Positions 61,141-64,000 of a stretch of 64,000 nucleotides of DNA are shown here, piece by piece; position 1 is the stretch's first letter; each line of letters starts with the position of its first letter. Origin of the DNA: DASXRA01 sp036506155 (GTDB lineage Bacteria > Actinomycetota > Actinomycetes > Mycobacteriales > Jatrophihabitantaceae). The notes below the pieces were generated by a model. It saw only the letters and a list, made by a program, of their open reading frames with translations, did not search any database and was not told where the DNA came from. The stretch covers positions 62,001-126,000 of the forward strand of contig DASXSF010000022.1 in assembly GCA_036506155.1 (NCBI GenBank), read 5' to 3'. Position numbers and translations under genes: made by a program.

Positions 61141-62020
61141 CGAGCACCGTCCTCAGGTAGTCCCAGTCGCGCGTGAAGCGGTAAGAGTGCCGCGGTGGGG
61201 GCTGCGGCGCCTGGGTCTCCAGCCAGCGCACCGGGACGTCGCCGGTATTGGCGAATCCGTGCACGCAGCCCGCGCCGGCCCAGGCGACGTCGCCCGCCTC
61301 GAGCCGGTACTGCTCGCCGTCGAACTGCGCGTCGACGGCACCCTCGAGGATCAGGTACGTCTCTTCGAACGGGTGATCGTGCGTTCCGGCCCGGCCGCCC
61401 GGCTCGTACTGCACCATGAACATCGTGGTCAGCACGGCGCCCAGGTCGGTGTCGACCATCATTTTCACGGTGATGCCGCTGTAGACGAGAAGCGCGGTGC
61501 GCATGCTCGCCGAGACTGCGAGCAGGTCCTGGCTCTGCTTGCCCGGGTCCATATGCGGCGATGTGACAGTGCCGAACCGCCGGGTCCGCGGGTCGCGCAC
61601 GTCCACGGGCACCGGCTCCCGCGCCGGCAGCGGCGCGACGAGGAACGTGTCGCCGCCATAGCGGGATCGGGGCTGCGGTCCCTGCATTTCCGCCCACCGC
61701 ACCGGCTCATCCGACAAGTTGCGCCAGGCATGCGGCACGCCGACGGGAGCCAGCCCGTAGTCGCCCGGCCCGACCGCGGCGGCAGCGTCCGGGGTATCGA
61801 GGACACCCGTCCCGGAGAGGACGTAGAAGCTCGTCTCGAACGAGTGCACGTGCGCCGGGATGGAGCCGCCGGGATCGAGGTCCCCGATGAAGAAGCCGGT
61901 GTGCACGGCGCCATCGGCCTCGCCGACGATCTGCCAGCGCCGGTACCCGATCGCGCCGGCCGCCCAGCCGGACGGCGGCGTGTACTCCGCCTCGGGCGCG
62001 CGTCGTACCAGGTGGCTCAT
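61133..62020 (-). CDS. Bicupin protein
   Basis: A 295-residue protein with two cupin domains. The first has IPAHVHSFETSFYVLSGTG and the second GTHDHPFEETYLILEGAVDAQ and GCVHGFANTGD, both with metal-binding His/Glu. Such bicupins include ureidoglycine aminohydrolase and quercetin dioxygenase-like enzymes. ATG 62020 overlaps the amidohydrolase stop (ATGA), so the two are coupled and likely work on the same pathway. Confidence 0.85.
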   Translation of the reverse strand: MSHLVRRAPEAEYTPPSGWAAGAIGYRRWQIVGEADGAVHTGFFIGDLDPGGSIPAHVHSFETSFYVLSGTGVLDTPDAAAAVGPGDYGLAPVGVPHAWRNLSDEPVRWAEMQGPQPRSRYGGDTFLVAPLPAREPVPVDVRDPRTRRFGTVTSPHMDPGKQSQDLLAVSASMRTALLVYSGITVKMMVDTDLGAVLTTMFMVQYEPGGRAGTHDHPFEETYLILEGAVDAQFDGEQYRLEAGDVAWAGAGCVHGFANTGDVPVRWLETQAPQPPPRHSYRFTRDWDYLRTVLDG

Positions 62021-63351
62021 GCCGAGACCAGGTAGTCGCGCGACGCCTCCACCAGGCGGCGGGCCGCTGCGGTATCGGCCAGCAGGCGGCCGTCGCGCTT
62101 GCGGACCACGCCGTCGATGATCACCATCTCGACGTTCGACACATCGGCGCACAGCGTGACGGCTGCGACCGGGTCGATCACCGGCGCGACGTTGAGGGCG
62201 GTCGCGTCGATCACGACCACGTCGGCCTTCCTGCCAGGCGTCAGCGATCCGGTGCGGTCGGCGACGCCGGCCACACGGGCGCCGTTAATCGTGGCCATCT
62301 GCAGCATGTCGCGCGCAGTAAGCATCGTCTCGGGTACCGGGGTGTCGGCCTGCCACGCGACCGCGTTCACGCGCGCGCGTTCGGTGGCGAAGGCCGCCCG
62401 GATCTGGGTGAACATGTCGCCGGGCGCCGTCGTCACGACGTCGATCGACAGGCTCGGCGCCAGCCCGTGCTCGATGGCCTTCATCACCGGCGGCCAGCCG
62501 TGCCCCATCTGCGCTTCGATCTGCGGCGCGATCGAGATCGTGCCGCCGCTCTCGGCCACCAGTTGCCACTCCTCGTCGCTGAAGTAGCAGCAGTGAATGT
62601 ACGTGGTGTCGGCCGCGAGCAGATCCAACTTGTGGAGTTGGCTGATCATGCCGAAGCGCCCGGCGAGGCGGCCCATCCCGACGTGCACCGTGATCGGTAT
62701 GCCGAGGTCACGCGCGGTGCGCCACTCGGTGCGGACGACGTCGTCCTGGCAGAACCCGGGCCCGCGGGTTGCCAGGGCCATCGTGAGCAGCCCGCCGTCG
62801 GAGGAGAAGTACGTGTCACGGACACGGCGAACGTCGGCGGCGGGGATGGCGATCGAGCTGTTGTTCCAGTAATCGTTGAGCGAGGTGTTCGCACTGCCGT
62901 AGGCGTACTGGGCGCGGATCCCCACCTCGCGAAGCGCGGCGACCGCCGCGTCGGGATGATCGGGCGTGTTGTTGATGTGCGACCAGTCGACGAGTGTGGT
63001 GATGCCGGCGTTGACGCACTCCAATGCTCCGGCCAGTCCGCCCGCGTACACGTCCTCGGGTCTATAGCGCGGCGCGAACGTATCGAGAATCTCGACGAAG
63101 TAGTCGTCGAGGGTGGCATTCGGCGCGCATCCCCGGATGGCCGCCTCCCACGTGTGCCGGTGTGTGTCGACGAAGCCCGGGATGACGATCTTGCCGGTGG
63201 CGTCGACGATTTCCGCGTCGGTGGCATCGACACCCGGACGGACCGCGGCGATCCGGTCGTCTTCGATAAGCACGTCCGCGCCGGTCAGCTCCCCGATGTC
63301 CGGGTCCATAGTGATTACGTAGCCGTTACGCAGCAGCATCCGGTTCGTCAT
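62017..63351 (-). CDS. Amidohydrolase (SsnA/TrzN/cytosine deaminase-like)
   Basis: A 444-residue metal-dependent hydrolase. The motif FVDTHRHTWEAAIRG gives His-x-His, ITVHVGMGRLAG the next ligand, YIHCCYFSDEEW the following His, and LSIDVVTTAPGD the Asp. The C-terminus has RTGSLTPGRKADVVVID. It probably deaminates or dechlorinates a heterocyclic amine, such as a purine or pyrimidine derivative. It lies 12 bases after the E1-beta gene and is coupled to the bicupin gene. Confidence 0.9.
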   Translation of the reverse strand: MTNRMLLRNGYVITMDPDIGELTGADVLIEDDRIAAVRPGVDATDAEIVDATGKIVIPGFVDTHRHTWEAAIRGCAPNATLDDYFVEILDTFAPRYRPEDVYAGGLAGALECVNAGITTLVDWSHINNTPDHPDAAVAALREVGIRAQYAYGSANTSLNDYWNNSSIAIPAADVRRVRDTYFSSDGGLLTMALATRGPGFCQDDVVRTEWRTARDLGIPITVHVGMGRLAGRFGMISQLHKLDLLAADTTYIHCCYFSDEEWQLVAESGGTISIAPQIEAQMGHGWPPVMKAIEHGLAPSLSIDVVTTAPGDMFTQIRAAFATERARVNAVAWQADTPVPETMLTARDMLQMATINGARVAGVADRTGSLTPGRKADVVVIDATALNVAPVIDPVAAVTLCADVSNVEMVIIDGVVRKRDGRLLADTAAARRLVEASRDYLVSA

Positions 63352-63363
63352 GACGACCCCTTG

Positions 63364-64000
63364 TCAGTAGTTGAGCACCTGCTTCGCAGCCACCGCGACC
63401 TTGTCGACGGTGGGAATGACCAGCTCTTCCAGGACATCTGCAAACGGCAACGGCACGCACTCCGAGGCGACCCGCTTGATCGGCGCGTCGAGTAACTCGT
63501 AGCCCTCGTCCGCGACTATCGACACGAGCGTGCCGCCCCAGCCACCCTGGTACGGGTTCTCCTCGACGACGATCAGCCGGCTGGTCCGGGCCAGCGAGTC
63601 GAGCACGGTGCGCACGTCGAGCGGTACCAGGCAGCGCAGGTCGATCACCTCGGCGGAAACCCCGTCGGCGGCGAGGCGTTCGGCGGTTGCGAGCGCCAGT
63701 GGCACGGTGAACGCCAGCGCAACGATCGTCACGTCGCTGCCGGGTCGCGCGACTGCGGCGCGGCCCAGTTCGAGCACGTGACCGTCCGGCGCCGGTTCAC
63801 CCTTGGTCGCGAACAGCGCCTTGTGCTCGAACACCACGACCGGGTCGTCGCTGCGGATCGCCGACGCCATCAGCCCGATCACGTCGGCGGGCGTCGACGG
63901 CGCGGCGAGCTTCAGCCCCGGGACGGTCAGCGCCCAGTTCTCCACCGCCTGCGAGTGCTGGGCGCCGAAGCCGAGCCCGCCGCCGTTCGCGGTGCGGACG
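63364..64000 (-). CDS. 2-oxo acid dehydrogenase E1 beta / transketolase-like subunit (partial)
   Basis: The C-terminal 211 residues or so are present and the gene runs off the window. GLGFGAQHSQAVENWALTVP and PVVVFEHKALFATKGEPAP belong to the thiamine pyrophosphate E1-beta/pyrimidine-binding domain; TIVALAFTVPLALATAERL, EVIDLRCLVPLD and IVVEENPYQGGWG are the transketolase C domain. It would join an alpha subunit to decarboxylate a 2-oxo acid. It heads the visible part of the catabolic operon; acetoin or branched-chain acids are candidates. Confidence 0.9.
   Translation of the reverse strand, partial: VRTANGGGLGFGAQHSQAVENWALTVPGLKLAAPSTPADVIGLMASAIRSDDPVVVFEHKALFATKGEPAPDGHVLELGRAAVARPGSDVTIVALAFTVPLALATAERLAADGVSAEVIDLRCLVPLDVRTVLDSLARTSRLIVVEENPYQGGWGGTLVSIVADEGYELLDAPIKRVASECVPLPFADVLEELVIPTVDKVAVAAKQVLNY

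Overview
The window is high-GC DNA from an actinobacterium. GTG starts, 4-base ATGA/GTGA stop-start overlaps and leaderless promoters are frequent. The gene orders nif3 / zinc-ribbon coiled coil / RNase H-phosphatase and HIT / phoH / ybeY / CBS-CorC / cytidine-deaminase-like are typical of Actinomycetota. I cannot name a genus from sequence alone. The many secreted peptidases and sugar enzymes suggest a free-living saprophyte.

Layout. 1-5.4 kb: a minus-strand operon (Nif3, zinc ribbon protein, RNase H/phosphatase, ArsB-type transporter, universal stress protein) whose last two genes each carry a frame break, followed by hsp20 with an upstream HspR-type (HAIR) operator. 5.6-11.7 kb: metallophosphoesterase, hemerythrin, an MFS exporter and an ECF41-type sigma factor that diverge from overlapping consensus ECF41 promoters, then a transmembrane Ser/Thr kinase. 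11.9-14.8 kb: an accessory stretch with a Pro/Thr-rich membrane protein and small phage-like genes ending at tRNA-Val(TAC). 14.8-20.1 kb: housekeeping genes (SURF1, MBL hydrolase, CDA-like, CorC, YbeY, PhoH, HIT). 20.2-33.7 kb: LacI, Crp and TetR regulators, SppA, an epimerase, two further DHA2 exporters, a large GH2 beta-galactosidase and an SDR.

33.7-54.6 kb is the most unusual part. It is an island of very large secreted proteins: a beta-helix/M14 carboxypeptidase, an M1 peptidase, a 1376-residue sedolisin-like serine protease, two tandem M28+PKD paralogues (one without its catalytic Glu pair), a dimethylformamidase-like lipoprotein, two other lipoproteins, a TrmB regulator, a decayed LuxR remnant and a degenerate IS1595 transposase. 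Three of the four copies of a 45-nt palindromic element (17-bp arms, 11-nt centre) lie between these genes; the fourth overlaps the stop codon of the beta-galactosidase.

54.7-64 kb: a BlaI/M56 pair, ManA, nucleoside hydrolase, a Gfo/Idh/MocA oxidoreductase, a GNAT and an SDR, then a minus-strand catabolic operon (E1-beta/transketolase-like, amidohydrolase, bicupin, SDR lacking its catalytic Tyr/Lys) that runs off the end.

Three genes (USP, ArsB-like, M14 fusion) can only be read full length across a frame change of one or two bases. This could be an assembly error or real decay, and raw reads would decide.
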